DNA from: Annona cherimola
Taxonomy: Eukaryota; Streptophyta; Magnoliopsida; Magnoliales; Annonaceae
Direction of reading: 5' to 3'
Length of the DNA: 64,000 nt
Assembly (NCBI GenBank): GCA_030490835.1
Contig: CM059972.1
Span: forward strand, 30,173,452-30,237,451
In this document: positions 1-10,900 of the stretch, piece after piece
Position numbering within the stretch: the first letter of the stretch is position 1
Layout of the letters: each line of letters begins with the position of its first letter
Notes under the pieces: generated by a model
The model's database searches: none
What the model was told of the DNA's origin: nothing
Seen by the model: only the letters and a program-made list of their open reading frames with translations
Position numbers and translations under genes: made by a program

Positions 1-480
1 GCTCTTCTATCATTCGATCACATAACACATAACCTTGTTCAACTTGGATTCCTCTTTTATAAAGATTGGTTCTTGTAGGCTTAGCATCCACAATAAGACG
101 CTAGCCAAAAGCTAATCACCTTGTGGGCTGATTTTATAGAGATTGGTCCTTTCTTACCCGGTACCCTGCAAGAGAAATCTCATTAGAAATAATCACCTTG
201 TGGGCTGATTTTACCTAGAAATGCCCATCCGGCTCAGCTGCCCAAAGCTAACAGTCCTCCATTGGGTTAATTGATAGTGAAATCATTTGAATAGTACTCC
301 ACCCACACTCCCCCCACAGCAGCAATGACTATATCCTTCCTCCAAAGTCTCCTATCTTGATCAATGAAGTGGTAAACTCGCACATCATCTGGTATGTCAG
401 CAGGAAGGGGCCAAGCCTTTATAATTTTTGTATCTGAGCTCTGAAAGAAACTGGCCGCTTGACCAGCTCCGATCCTCTCT
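1..480 (-). mobile_element. L1-type LINE fragment (zinc-binding RT tail), cut by window edge
   Basis: Read on the minus strand, this stretch gives pieces of the region downstream of reverse transcriptase in plant L1-type LINEs. One piece resembles the 'W..D..G.FSVKSAY' block (here WRKDIVIAAVGGVWVEYY, then a degraded SVKSAHK-like run). Near position 1 there is a zinc-finger-like piece with TRTNLYKRGIQVEQGYVLCDR. Stops break it, so it is dead. The same fragment recurs at 55128-55640, where it continues into an RNase H region, so this is the truncated copy belonging to the segmental duplication. The family call rests on motif recognition only. Confidence 0.6.
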
Positions 481-745
481 CCCTTTTTCTACATGGATAG
501 TTTTAAATATTGAAAATACTATTTAAAACTTGATATTTAGTATTACACAATTTTATTACGTTGATTTTACACATCTAGATGGGGCCCATGCATATTGATA
601 GTAAACAAATAAAAGTGTTTACATGATAACATAAATGATATTAAATACAATAAATAGCATGAATTTTTCATCAACTACTAAGATACTAAGAATGAAGGAA
701 GTTACATGAATTAAGAGTTTCATAGAAGCAAAGTATACAATAAGT
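481..745. mobile_element. MITE fragment of the 'CTTCTATGAAACC' foldback family
   Basis: This AT-rich stretch ends in 'gtttcatagaagca'. It contains the phrases 'ttattacgttgattttaca', 'tggggcccat' and 'aagatactaagaatgaa'. These recur with variation near 20385-20910, 21640-21880, 26100-27115, 52580-53108 and 53467-54300. Fuller copies begin with CTTCTATGAAACC and end with its reverse complement, so this is about half of a palindromic non-autonomous DNA transposon. No coding sequence is seen. Confidence 0.55.
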
Positions 746-1569
746 AACAATTATTGCATGTGCACCCCTCTGTTGGTCCTTATCAGGAACAACCCACTAG
801 TAATAGCAACTGCTGGGCTGGCCTACCTAGCCAACTTCTTCTGCCCCAGACTCATTGTCCAGTGCCAGCCGAGCTGAAGGCTGCATTGCTCGGGGCTAGC
901 GCAAAAGAGATAACAGGGAGAGGGTTTCCGCAATTTTTTCTGGCTATGTTCTTTTTACAAAAAGCATTTGATTGAAGAGATTTTTTGCAAAATCTCCTCA
1001 AAAGCCCCGAACAACCCAATCACTTGTCATCTTCCCTACACCCCCAGCCCAGAGACAAGTTGTGGCAGCCATATAAAAATAACTTTCCCCTTTTAATAGT
1101 AATAAAATGATTCTAGGCTTGCAAATATCTTATTAAAGATCCTCTATAAACATAACATTGGATTTTTAAGAATCATAAAGAGCACAAATAAAACCTTTCT
1201 TTATGTTAGTTGTCCAAAAGATCTGACGACTTTTTGGCAAAAATTCCAACTTTCATCTTATGTCTTTAATTTGATGAGAAATAATTAAAAAAAAAACTCG
1301 CCATAATAAGGCATGGTTTTGGAAATAAATCATAACTTCAAAAATCAAAGCCCTAGCTACTTACTGTGATTGCTTGTAATCCTCACTTCAAAAATTGTCT
1401 CACCAATCCAACTGCTACAAAACAACTCGCTCAAAATCCTTTCCCCTTTCTTTCGAGGGAAAAAAATCCTTTCCCTATCTTCTCATCGCTGACTAATATA
1501 TGTTCTTTGTTCATTATGGTCATTCATCGAACATCTAGATAACATCAATGACATATTACATATCCTTCT
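746..1569. other. Non-coding, upstream of P450 copy A
   Basis: I see no gene here. A small, moderately GC-rich piece at 889-1013 begins 'ttgctcggggct' and ends 'agccccgaacaa', an inverted pair suggesting a ~125-bp MITE remnant. The rest is AT-rich. A short open frame at 754-975 has no recognisable domain. The whole stretch is repeated at about 55915-56746. Confidence 0.5.
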
Positions 1570-1933
1570 GGAGGCCGATCGTATGCGTTGCATGCTCCCA
1601 AGCGCATACACCCATTTTTTAATTTTTTTTGAATTTTTTTTATAAAACTGTTATTATAAGTGTATTTAACATCTTTTTAAATTTTTACAATTTTTGGAGT
1701 ATTTTAGATATTTATTTTTTATTTTTAAAAATCAGTGGCAAAATTACCTAAAATGCCACTGATTTTCAAAAATAAAAAATAAATATCTAAAATAATCTAA
1801 AAATTGAAAAAATTTATACACATATTAAATACACATAGATTAACAATACTGTAAAAAAAATTTCAAAAAAAAGGGTGTATGAGCCCGGGAGCATGCAGTG
1901 CTGCATGCTTCCAGGAGCATATGATCGGCGTCC
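1570..1933. mobile_element. Foldback MULE-like MITE with 9-bp TSD
   Basis: The element is flanked by a perfect 9-bp direct repeat, tatccttct (1561-1569 and 1934-1942). The ends are inverted: GGAGGCCGATCGTATGC on the left against the complement of GCATATGATCGGCGTCC on the right. The arms continue inward through 'gcatgctccc..gcgcatacaccc', and the centre ('aaaatcagtggcaaaattac') also folds on itself. A 9-bp target duplication with long arms is typical of Mutator-like elements. It is non-coding and duplicated at 56747-57111. Confidence 0.8.
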
Positions 1934-2105
1934 TATCCTTCTTGCCGACTTTATCCTCTCTTCATTATCCTGGTCCAAGCTTTCAGGAGATCATAAGCGG
2001 AATTTGCTTTATATTATTGATTAATTTCCATATCTTATACCTGATTATATTTACGGCCCAAATAAGATTTAGATTAAAATATTTTTTGCTATCATAATTA
2101 AAGAA

Positions 2106-2520
2106 ATAATATTAAGGGTTATTTGAAAATATATTCACTTGATTTGACTAAATGCAAATATATCTATAAAGCTTCAGAAATTGCAAATAAACCTATATAA
2201 TTTGACCTTAATTGTAAATATACTTATGCTATTATGATTCTATTATTGCACCATCATGGTGTGAGTATATTTGCAAAAATATGCAAACTATATGGGTATA
2301 TTTGCACTTTCAAAAGTCGAGAGTATATTGAGTTTTTGTAAATACACTTACGTAGTTTACGTATTTTGAAAATATACCCACGATGTGACGGTGCAGCAAT
2401 AACACAAGTATATTTGCAATTATGGTCAAAATATGTGAAGGTTATTTGAAATTTCTAAAACTATGCGAATATATTTACAATTATAGTTAAACTAAGTGAA
2501 CACATTTGCAAATTATCCTT
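2106..2520. mobile_element. Foldback element of the 'TTTGCAAATATA' family
   Basis: Left and right halves are imperfect inverted copies built from repeated phrases such as 'aattgtaaatatacttatg', 'tatatttgcaattatgg' and 'atttgcaaattatcc'. They meet near 'ctattattgcaccatcatgg'. Related copies lie at 21965-22405, 51495-51870 and 57295-57715. No coding potential is seen and no convincing target duplication was found, so the superfamily is undetermined. Confidence 0.6.
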
Positions 2521-2819
2521 TTTAATTTACTAAACTTAAGCCAGCCATACTACTTCAGTATGAAATTCAAGAGTAGAAAGTAAAAATCTTCAAAAACTAA
2601 CTCGCATATATACGATTATTTGTCTTCCCAAATGCTACTGCAGACTGCAGTTGGCAACATGAAATTAGTTATTTACGTCCGGCAATGTTTTCCTCTCATA
2701 AGGTGCGCGTGTTCTGAATCGGTCAGAGAGAAGCTTCATTAATTAAGAGCTAGCCAGCTGCAGCAAATGAGAAATTACTTACTCCCCACAAGCGACACCC
2801 AGCTTGCCAGCCTTGCCCG
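2521..2819 (+). promoter_or_regulatory. 5' flank of P450 copy A
   Basis: This is about 300 bp of unique sequence before the P450 start codon. The last ~120 bp is less AT-rich and reads as a pyrimidine-rich 5' leader. A TATA-like run 'catatatac' at about 2604 is far from the ATG, so any promoter assignment is tentative. The stretch is nearly identical to the flank of copy C (about 57720-57999). Confidence 0.35.
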
Positions 2820-4346
2820 ATGGAGCTGTGGATCCTCGTCCTCCTCTCCCTCTCTCTTTCCTTAGCCCTCAAATTCCTCTTCTTCCCACCCCAACAAACC
2901 AACAGAAAACTCCCACCGGGCTCTCTCGCACTTCCCTTTCTCGGCAACCTCCTATGGTTTACCAAATCCCTCTCCGACATAGAGCTCGTCCTCCGCCACC
3001 TCAGAGCCAAATACGGCCCTATCTTCACCCTCTACATCGGCACACGCCCCGCCATCTTCATCGCTGACCGCTCTCTCGCCCACTTCGCCCTCGTACAAAA
3101 CGGTTCCAATTTCTCCGACCGCCCACCTGCCATCGAGGTCGGCCGAATCATCATCACCAATCAGCACAGCATCAGCTCCGCCGCCTACGGCCCTCTCTAG
3201 CGCATCCTCCGCCGCAACCTCACGTCCGAAATTCTTCATCCTTCGCGGGTGAAGTCCTTCGCCGAGGGCCGAAAGTGGGTCCTCGACCTGCTGATCGAGC
3301 GCCTCCGTTCCCATGAGGAAAGGGGCGAACCTGCTCGCGTGCTAGAGAGCTTCCAGCACGCCATCTTCTCTCTGCTCTTGCTCATGTGCTTTGGGGAGAA
3401 GCTGGATGAGAGTCGTACGAATGAAATTGAACGGGTGCAGCGGTGAATGCTCACCAATGGGTCGAGGTTCAACGTCTTCGCTGTCCTGCAGAGGTTGGGA
3501 AAGTTGATTTTCCGCAAACGATGGAAGATGGTGTTGGAAATGAGGGGTGAACTGGAAAGAGTGCTGGCACCCTTGATTAGAGCACGCAGAGGTTGGAAAG
3601 AAGGGTGTGAAGAAGGTGAGAACAAGAGCAGCTTCGAGTTCTCCTACGTCGATTCTCTGTTTACTCTGGATCTACCCGAGGAGGGTGGGAGGAAGCTAAC
3701 GGAGGAAGAGATGGTGACCCTCTGTTCTGAGTTTTTGAATGGAGGGACCGACACGACATCGATGGCGATGCAATGGATATTGGCAAACCTGGTTAAAAAC
3801 CAAGACAAACAGGCAAAGCTTTTGGAGGAGATACAAGGAGTGGTGGGTGAGGATGACGAGATTGTAAGAGAGGAGGATCTACAAAAGATGTCGTACTTGA
3901 AAGCGGTGATCTTGGAGGGTCTACGAAGGCATCCACCAGGCCATTTCGTGCTTCCTCATGCAGTGTCGGAGGAGGTGACATTTGCTGGGTATGTCATACC
4001 CAAGAACGCGTCCATCAATTTCACCGTGGTAGAAATTGGGGTGGATAAGGAGGTATGGGAGGATCCTCTGGAATTCAGACCGGAGCGATTTTTGAAAGAA
4101 GAAGGTGAAGAGGGCGTGGACATAACAGGGAGTCGGGAAATCAAGATGATGCCTTTCGGGGTTGGGAGGAGGATCTGCCCTGGGCTTAACCTCGCAATGC
4201 TGCATCTTGAATACTTCATGGCTAATCTGGTGAGGGAATTCCATTGGAAGCCGATGAAGGACAGAGAAATCATTGACCTGTCGGAGAAGCAGGAATTCAC
4301 AGTAGTTATGAAGAATCCTTTGGTAGCAAAAGTCATCTCTCGTTGA
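2820..4346 (+). pseudogene. Cytochrome P450 pseudogene, CYP89A-like (copy A)
   Basis: This is one continuous 509-codon reading frame without introns, interrupted by two stops: TAG at codon 127 (3198-3200) and TGA at codon 209 (3444-3446). Otherwise it is a complete microsomal P450. It has an N-terminal membrane anchor (residues ~4-22), a proline-rich hinge LPPG (31-34), the I-helix oxygen-binding motif GGTDTT (308-313), the K-helix ExxR motif EGLR (366-369), PERF (421-424), and the heme loop PFGVGRRIC with the ligand Cys at 453, followed by an intact C-terminus to residue 508. The first stop replaces the Trp of the C-helix WR..RR motif (copy B has W130 there). The second replaces an Arg. Overall wording ([23 protein letters not shown]) matches the CYP89A family as I know it. 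The product would stop at 126 residues, so I call it a pseudogene. Confidence 0.93.
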
Positions 4347-4450
4347 AGCTAATTAATTCTATGTGATTTCTCTCATTAAAAAAAAATCTATGTGATTTCT
4401 CATATGTTCTCAAGGGAACGATTTCTCTGGGTGGTTGAGTTTACTTCTAT
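4347..4450 (+). other. Proximal 3' UTR of P450 copy A, split by a transposon
   Basis: There are 104 bases between the stop codon and the 9-bp target duplication of the large MULE. Removing the MULE joins this to 12894 onward, where an AATAAA signal occurs at 12916-12921. That would be about 127 bases after the stop codon in the original gene, a normal distance for a plant polyadenylation signal. This is inference from the target duplication. Confidence 0.6.
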
Positions 4451-4600
4451 GAGGCCCAACCCATGGGAAGCGCTTCCCGTGCTTTTCCCAGAAGAAGTGT
4501 CATATCTGCCGTTCATTTTACGTTGATGGCTGAGATTGAATGGGGTATTTTCGGTAAGTGAAAATTTGAGACACAGGCATCAGTCACTCGCGGCTCGCAG
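4451..4600 (+). repeat. Left terminal inverted repeat of the MULE
   Basis: The outer ~34 bases pair with 12851-12884 in inverse orientation with few mismatches. Farther in, 'ggggtattttcggtaag' pairs with the complement of 'attaccaaaatgccc' near 12821-12835. The arm is diverged, so the insertion is not recent, although the 9-bp target duplication is still perfect. Confidence 0.8.
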
Positions 4601-5340
4601 ACTCGCGGCTCCTCACCTTTCTCTGTGCACGAAACGACGGAAGGCAGATGGGTTGGAATCGGCCGGATAAATTGCTGGAAAATAGGTTATCAAATTAGAG
4701 ATGGTAGGCTGATTTTGGGCGATAATTTCTGCTCGGGAATGGTATGGGTTTTGTGCTGGAAAAAGGGGCTGCTTCGATGGGTTTTAATGGCTATCGGTGC
4801 TTTAAGATGGCGAAGAAGATGGGTGGCTGCCGGAATCAGTGGGTTCGGCCGTTTTGGGTTACCGGAGTAGAGAAAGGGCTCGCCGAAAATGTTTGAGTGG
4901 CGAGGATTTGAAATAGGGGCGGTGCAGAGGGGAACGAAGGTAGGTTTCATGGCTGAAGAAATTGGGTTTAATGGCTGTTGGTGCTTTGAGACGGGCGAAG
5001 AAGATGAGTGGCTGCAATCTTGCTGCCATGGCTACTTGGTCGGGCTTGGTTGTTGCACTGTTGGGGAGATGATCATGTTCAAAGTATTGGTGCTAATTAA
5101 TGGCATAGTTGCTGTTCGTGGCTTGAGAACGGTGTTGATTTCTTTGGGCCGGAGATGGAGGAGACACAGTTGAGCTTGCTGTTGAAGGGAGGCTTGCCCG
5201 GTGATCCGTTTTGCTGCCGTCTGTTGGTCGACAATGGCTGGATCGACAGATTGATTTGGGGGTGATGGAGTACCAAAAAAGGTGCTCCGGTGGTGCACGT
5301 TCGATCATACTCATGCAGCAAACGAAACGTGGATTTAAAT
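4601..5340. other. GC-richer subterminal segment of the MULE with internal duplication
   Basis: This stretch is richer in G than its surroundings. A phrase near 4779-4835 ('gatgggttttaatggct', then 'gcgaagaagatgggtggctg') is repeated ~185 bp later near 4958-5015, about 80% alike. Two short open frames (4625-4870 and 4889-5173, +) cover the two copies but match nothing I recognise. It may be captured host sequence, as in Pack-MULEs, or ordinary MULE subterminal DNA. Confidence 0.5.
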
Positions 5341-6105
5341 GCATAATTTCTGTTATAATAATTTTTAATAAACTCTTAGAGATTTTTAGTTTACTTTTTA
5401 GCCCCTTTTGAATTTATTTTATGAAATTTTATCTTAAAATGTTATAACAGTTTGCTTTATAACCATATTTTAAATTATATTTATAATCGTATATATGATT
5501 TTCCCAATTAGATGGTTTTATAATTTTGCCGAAATTATATTAATACACTAATGCATATTTTAACATTAAAATTTTCTAAGGGATTGAGCCATAATTTTGT
5601 ATTTTCAAGAATATTGCAAAATGACCCGTTTTATAGCAAAATTAAATATTTTATGAAAAAATATAATTTTCAAGAAATTTGTCTTAAAATCTGCCTTTAA
5701 TTAACAGTTTACACTCAAAAAGTGTGAATTTAATATAAAATTTTATGAAGACTTTTAGACTTATCAATATATAAATATATATGAAGGTCCGGGGTCTCGA
5801 GATCTCAATAGGCGTGCCATATATATATATAAGCTAAGCACTTTTTCTTTATGATTAATATATATATATATACATAAACATATATATACATATATATACA
5901 TATATATACATATATACACATACATATATATACATATACATATATATACATATATATATATAAAGGCCCGAGATCCCATGATAAATAAACCCTCAAATTT
6001 TAAGCTAATTGCAAAAACAAAAAAAGAGAAAACGAGGAACATAAAGAAAATAAAAATGGAGAGACCCGGGGATCCTGAGATAATAAAAAAAGGGAAGCCT
6101 ACGAA
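5341..6105. repeat. AT-rich stretch with (TATACA)n-type microsatellite
   Basis: No gene is seen. From about 5857 to 5962 the sequence is a degenerate TATACA/TATATA microsatellite. The flanks carry two short related phrases ('ccggggtctcgagatctc' near 5791 and 'cccggggatcctgagat' near 6065), a degenerate prelude to the CCCGCGGG satellite that starts just after. Confidence 0.6.
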
Positions 6106-7066
6106 AAAATATATATGTCCCGCGAGACTCCAAAAATGAAAATTTTATTTTCTAAAATATATATATGTGTCCCGCGGACCTCCAAAAATGAATATTTTAT
6201 TTTCTAAAATTACATACATGTCCCGCGGGCCTCCGAAAATGAATAATTTATTTTCTAAAAATATATATGTGTTCCGCGGGCCTCCAAAAATGAATATTTT
6301 GTTTTCTAAAAGATATATGTGTCCCACGGGCCTACAAAAATGAATATTTTGTTTTCTAAAATATATATATGCGTCCCGCGGGCCTCCAAAAATGAATGTT
6401 TTGTTTTTCTAAAATATATATGTGTCCCGCGGGCATCCAAAAAATGAATATTTTGTTTTTCTAAAATGTATATGTGTCCCGTGGGTATCAAAAAAATGAA
6501 TATTTTTTTTCTAAATATATATGTGTCTCGTGGGCCTCCAAAAATGAATATTTTGTTTTCTAAAAATATATATATGTCCCGCAGGCCTCCAAAAATGAAT
6601 GTTGTGTTTTTCTAAAATATATATATGCGTCCCGCGGGCCTCCAAAAATGAATGTTTTGTTTTTATAAAAATATATATGTGTCCCGCAGGCATCCAAAAA
6701 ATGAATATTTTGTTTTTCTAAAATATATATGTGTCCCGTGGGTATCAAAAAAATGAATATTTTTTTCCTAAATATATATGTGTCTCGCGGGCCTCCAAAA
6801 ATGAATATTTTGTTTTCTAAAAATATATATATGTCCCGCAGGCCTCCAAAAATGAATGTTGTGTTTTTCTAAAATATATACATATCCCGCGGGCCTCCAA
6901 AAATGAATATTTTATTTTTTAAAATATATATGTGTCCTGCGGGAGTCCAAAAAATGAATATTTTATTTTTTAAAAATATATATGTGTCCCTCGGGCCTCC
7001 AAAAATGAATATTTTGTTTTCTGAAAATATATATATGTGTCCCGCGGGCCTCCAAAAATGAATGTT
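6106..7066. repeat. Satellite array 1, ~51-bp monomer (about 19 copies)
   Basis: Head-to-tail copies of a 48-53 bp unit, each with a tgtCCCGCGGGcctcc box followed by 'aaaaatgaatattttg', 'ttttctaaaa' and a TATATA run. A longer period is visible: the block starting 'gtgggtatcaaaaaaatg' near 6482 recurs near 6740, so five monomers (~258 bp) have been duplicated together. Many boxes show CpG decay (CCCACGGG, CCCGTGGG). Because 51 is a multiple of 3, minus-strand frames stay open for a few units; I treat these as fortuitous. Confidence 0.97.
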
Positions 7067-7977
7067 CGACACTAAGCAGTTCCGTTTTGTTTTCCATTCC
7101 AATGTTGGACCTGACTATTTCATGTACAAAATTTGGTTGCTTCTTCATTTTGACTATTTTCGGTTGATTGTTCATATTTGACCATTCAACTGGAGCATTT
7201 TACGGATGCAGCATTTTACAAAAAACTCTCATGAATGCAAGCTTTCGCAAAAAGGTATATATTACTAAGCAATTATAGAAAATTATAAATATATAGAAAA
7301 TGTACAGGAGATATAACACGAGGGTACATATTTAGAGGTGTTATATATGATGAAATTTTCTATATATTTTTTGTTCATTATAAATATAGAAGAAATTGTA
7401 TGTTTATGTTGATTTCGCTTGAAGTCAGCAAATTTGTAATTTTAGTTTAAACTAATTAAGTGGGTTACATGTCCTTTTAAAAAAAAACTATTCTCGTGTA
7501 AAATATAAAAAATTATTAGATTCAGATGCATTAGAATTTAATAATATTATAGGATTATTTGTCCACATAAAAATGATGTTTGAAATAATCTTGAATATCA
7601 CTTTAAAATTGATATAATCGCTGAAAAAATATTATTTTACCCGTTTTTAATAAATTTTGTTATTAAATTTCAATTTAATATAGTTATATGCAAAATTGAT
7701 CATTTAACTAATCCCAAAAGGTAACATATATTTACATATTAAAACTAAGCCACAGTTATATATAATTTATCAAATATTTAGTATAATATTATATATTTAT
7801 CAGAGGCATTAACAAAATTAAATGTTTTAATATAAAATTAAAATTAAAATTAAGATTTTAAATTTGTCATAAGGTTTTAAATTTTGATTTGCTTTATGGA
7901 GTATTGAAAATAATTAAATAAAAATATTTACATTGACGTAAAATATCAAAATAATTATTACTATTTATATGAAATAT
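7067..7977. other. AT-rich spacer between the two satellite arrays
   Basis: About 910 bp of unique, very AT-rich sequence that follows the last monomer of array 1 with 'gttcgacactaagcag'. No open frame or transposon end is recognised. It separates two arrays of the same monomer family that differ in detail, so array 2 probably expanded independently. Confidence 0.6.
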
Positions 7978-10735
7978 ATAGTGTCCCGCGGGCCTGGAAA
8001 AATAAATGTTTTTTTCTAAAATATATAAATGGCCCGCGGGCGTCCAAAAAATGTATATTTTGTATTTCTAAAATACATATGTGTCACGCGGGCCTCAAAA
8101 AATGAATGTTTTGTTTTATGAAAATACATGTGTCCCGCGGGCCTCCAAAAATGAATGTTTTGTTTTTTTTAGAATATATAAATGTCCCACGAGCCTCAAA
8201 AAATCATAGATTTACTTAATAAAAATGTATATGTGTCCCACGGGCCTCAAAAAATGAATATTTTGTTTTTATAAAAATATATAATTGTGCCGCGGGCGTC
8301 AAAAAATGAATATTTTGTTTTCTATAAATATATATGTGTCCCGCGAGCCTCCAAAAATGAATGTTTTGTTAATTTAAAATATACATGTGTCCCACGGGCC
8401 TCAAAAAATGAATATTTTGTTTTTATAAAAATATATACGTGTCCCGCGGGCGTCCAAAAATGAATATTTTGTTTTTATAAAAATTTAAATGTATCCTGCG
8501 GGCGTCAAAAAATGAATGTATTATTTTTTATAAAATATATAAACGTCCCACGACTCTCGAAAATTGAATATTTTATTTTTATAAAAATATATACGTATCC
8601 CGTGGGCGTCCAAAAATGAATATAATGTTTTATAAAAATTTAAATGTGTCCCGCGGGCCTCAAAAAATGAATGTATTATTTTTTATAAAATATATAAACG
8701 TCCCACGGCTCTCGAAAAATGAATATTTTGTTTTTATAAAAATATATACGTATCTCGTGGGCGTCCAAAAATGAATATAATGTTTTATAAAAATTTAAAT
8801 GTGTCCCGCGGGCTTCAAAAAATGAATGTATTGTTTTTATAAAATATATAAATGTCCCACGAATCTCAAAAAATGAATATCTTATTTTTATAAAAATGTA
8901 TACGTGTCCCGTGGGCGTCCAAAAATGAATATAATGTTTTATAAAAATTTAAATGTGTCCCGCGGGTCTCCAAACATGAATGTATTATTTTTTTAAAATA
9001 TATAAACGTCCCACGGCTCTCGAAAAATGAATATTTTGTTTTTATAAAAAAATATACGTGTCCCGTGGGCGTCCAAAAATGAATATAATGTTTTATAAAA
9101 ATTTAAATGTGTCCCGCGGGCTTCAAAAAATGAATTTATTGTTTTTATAAAATATATAAATGTCACACGGATCTCAAAAAATGAATATCTTATTTTTATA
9201 AAAATGTATACGTGTCTCGTGGGCGTCCAAAAATGAATATAATGTTTTACAAAAATTTAAATGTATCCCGCGGGTCTCCAAAAATGAATGTATTATTTTT
9301 TTAAAATATATAAACGTCCCACGGCTCTCGAAAAATGAATATTTTGTTTTTATAAAAAAATATATGTGTCCCGTGGGCGTCCAAAAATGAATATAATGTT
9401 TTATAAAAATTTAAATGTGTCCCGCGGGCTTCAAAAAATGAATGTATTGTTTTTATAAAATATATAAATGTCCCACGGATCTCAAAAAATGAATATCTTA
9501 TTTTTATAAAAATGTATACGTGTCCCGTGGGCGTCCAAAAATGAATATAATGTTTTATAAAAATTTAAATGTGTCCCGCGGGTCTCCAAAAATGAATGTA
9601 TTGTTTTTTATAAAATATATAAACGTCCCACGGCTCTCGAAAAATGAATATTTTGTTTTTATAAAAATATATACGTATCCCGTGGGCGTCCAAAAATGAA
9701 TATAATGTTTTATAAAAATTTAAATGTGTCCCGCGGGCTTCGAAAAATGAATGTATTGTTTTTATAAAATATATAAATGTCCCACGGATCTCAAAAAATG
9801 AATATCTTATTTTTATAAAAATGTATACGTGTCCCGTGGGCGTCCAAAAATGAATATAATGTTTTATAAAAATTTAAATGTGTCCCGTGGGTCTCCAAAA
9901 ATGAATGTATTGTTTTTTTAAAATATATAAATGTCCCACGAGCCTCAAAAAATGAATATTTTGCTTTTATAAAAATATATACGTGTCCTGTGGGCGTCCA
10001 AAAATGAATATAATATTTTATAAAAATATATACGTATCCCGGGGGCATCCAAAAATGAATATATTATTTTTTTAAAATATATAAATGTCCCACGGGCCTA
10101 AATAAATGAATATTTTGTTTTTATAAAAAAATATACGTATCCCGCGGGCGTCCAAAAATGAATATATTATTTTTTAAAAATATATAAATGTCCCACGGGC
10201 CTCAAAAAATGAGTATTTTGTTTTTATAAAAATATACACGTGTCCCGCAGGCGTCCAAAATTGAATATAATGTTTTATAAAAATTTAAATGTGTCCCACG
10301 GGCCTCCAAAAATAAATGTATTGTTTTTTAAAAATATATAAATGTCCCACAGGCCTCAAAAAATGAGTATTTTGTTTTTATAAAAATATATACGTGTCCC
10401 GCGGGCGTCCAAAATTGAATATAATGTTTTATAAAAATTTAAATGTGTCCCACGGGCCTCCAAAAATAAATGTATTGTTTTTTAAAAATATATAAATGTC
10501 CCACGGCCCTCAAAAAATGAGTATTTTATTTTTATAAAAATATATGCGTGTCCCGCGGGCGTCCAAAATTGAATATAATGTTTTATAAAAATTTAAATGT
10601 GTCCCACGGGCCTCCAAAAATAAATGTATTATTTTTTAAAAATATATAAATGTCCTACGAGCCTTAACAAATGAATATTTTTTTTTACAAAAATAATCAT
10701 GTGTCCCGCGGGCATCCAAAATATATATAATATTT
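7978..10735. repeat. Satellite array 2, ~51-bp monomer with 308-bp higher-order repeat
   Basis: About 53 head-to-tail monomers of the array 1 family (CCCGCGGG or decayed box, 'ccaaaaatgaat', T-run, 'ataaaaat', 'atata'). Between ~8650 and ~9900 the monomers form a higher-order repeat. The variant CCCGCGGGCTTC occurs at 8805, 9113, 9421 and 9730, i.e. every 308-309 bp (six monomers). Within each there are two related trimers of ~154 bp, one with 'cccacggctctcg' and one with 'cccacggatctc'. From ~10080 to 10640 a different unit repeats at ~140-155 bp ('ctcaaaaaatgagtattttg'). This layered structure shows unequal exchange or replication slippage acting locally. Confidence 0.97.
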
Positions 10736-10900
10736 TTTACTATTTTATTTCTTTATATAAATTTTTATTTCATTAAATCAAGTGGAGTTAATATTTTTAA
10801 TTATAATTTAATATATTTATTTGGGTTCCAAATTTGGTTTTGAAGACATATATGATCTTATAAGGGCCTTAAGATTATATTAAAGGTGTTAAATTACGAT
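10736..10900. other. Junction between satellite and minisatellite
   Basis: AT-rich sequence that already contains a diverged version of the minisatellite spacer ('gaagacatatatgatcttataagggcc', then 'aggtgttaaattacgattaac'). It is the degenerate first unit of the compound array that follows. Confidence 0.6.

Larger units (their letters stand above)
1..3290. repeat. Segmental duplication, copy 1 (partner 55128-58464)
   Basis: Position 1 onward matches 55128 onward in the same orientation, with few substitutions and small indels. The match runs through the LINE fragment, several MITEs and the first ~465 bases of a P450 gene. The largest difference is near 100-165, where the two copies carry different sequence (about 53 bases net). 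The left boundary lies outside the window. On the right the comparison ends where a retrotransposon interrupts copy 2 at 58465. The duplication therefore carried an already decayed P450 with its upstream DNA. Confidence 0.92.

Noticed and set aside
754..975. 73-codon plus-strand frame near the left end
   Set aside because: It is in a MITE-like segment and shows no domain.
6145..7175. Minus-strand open frames with repeated peptides such as KIFIFGGPRDTYI in the satellite
   Set aside because: They arise because the 51-bp monomer is a multiple of 3. They are short, end at monomer variants and have no start context or non-repeat part.
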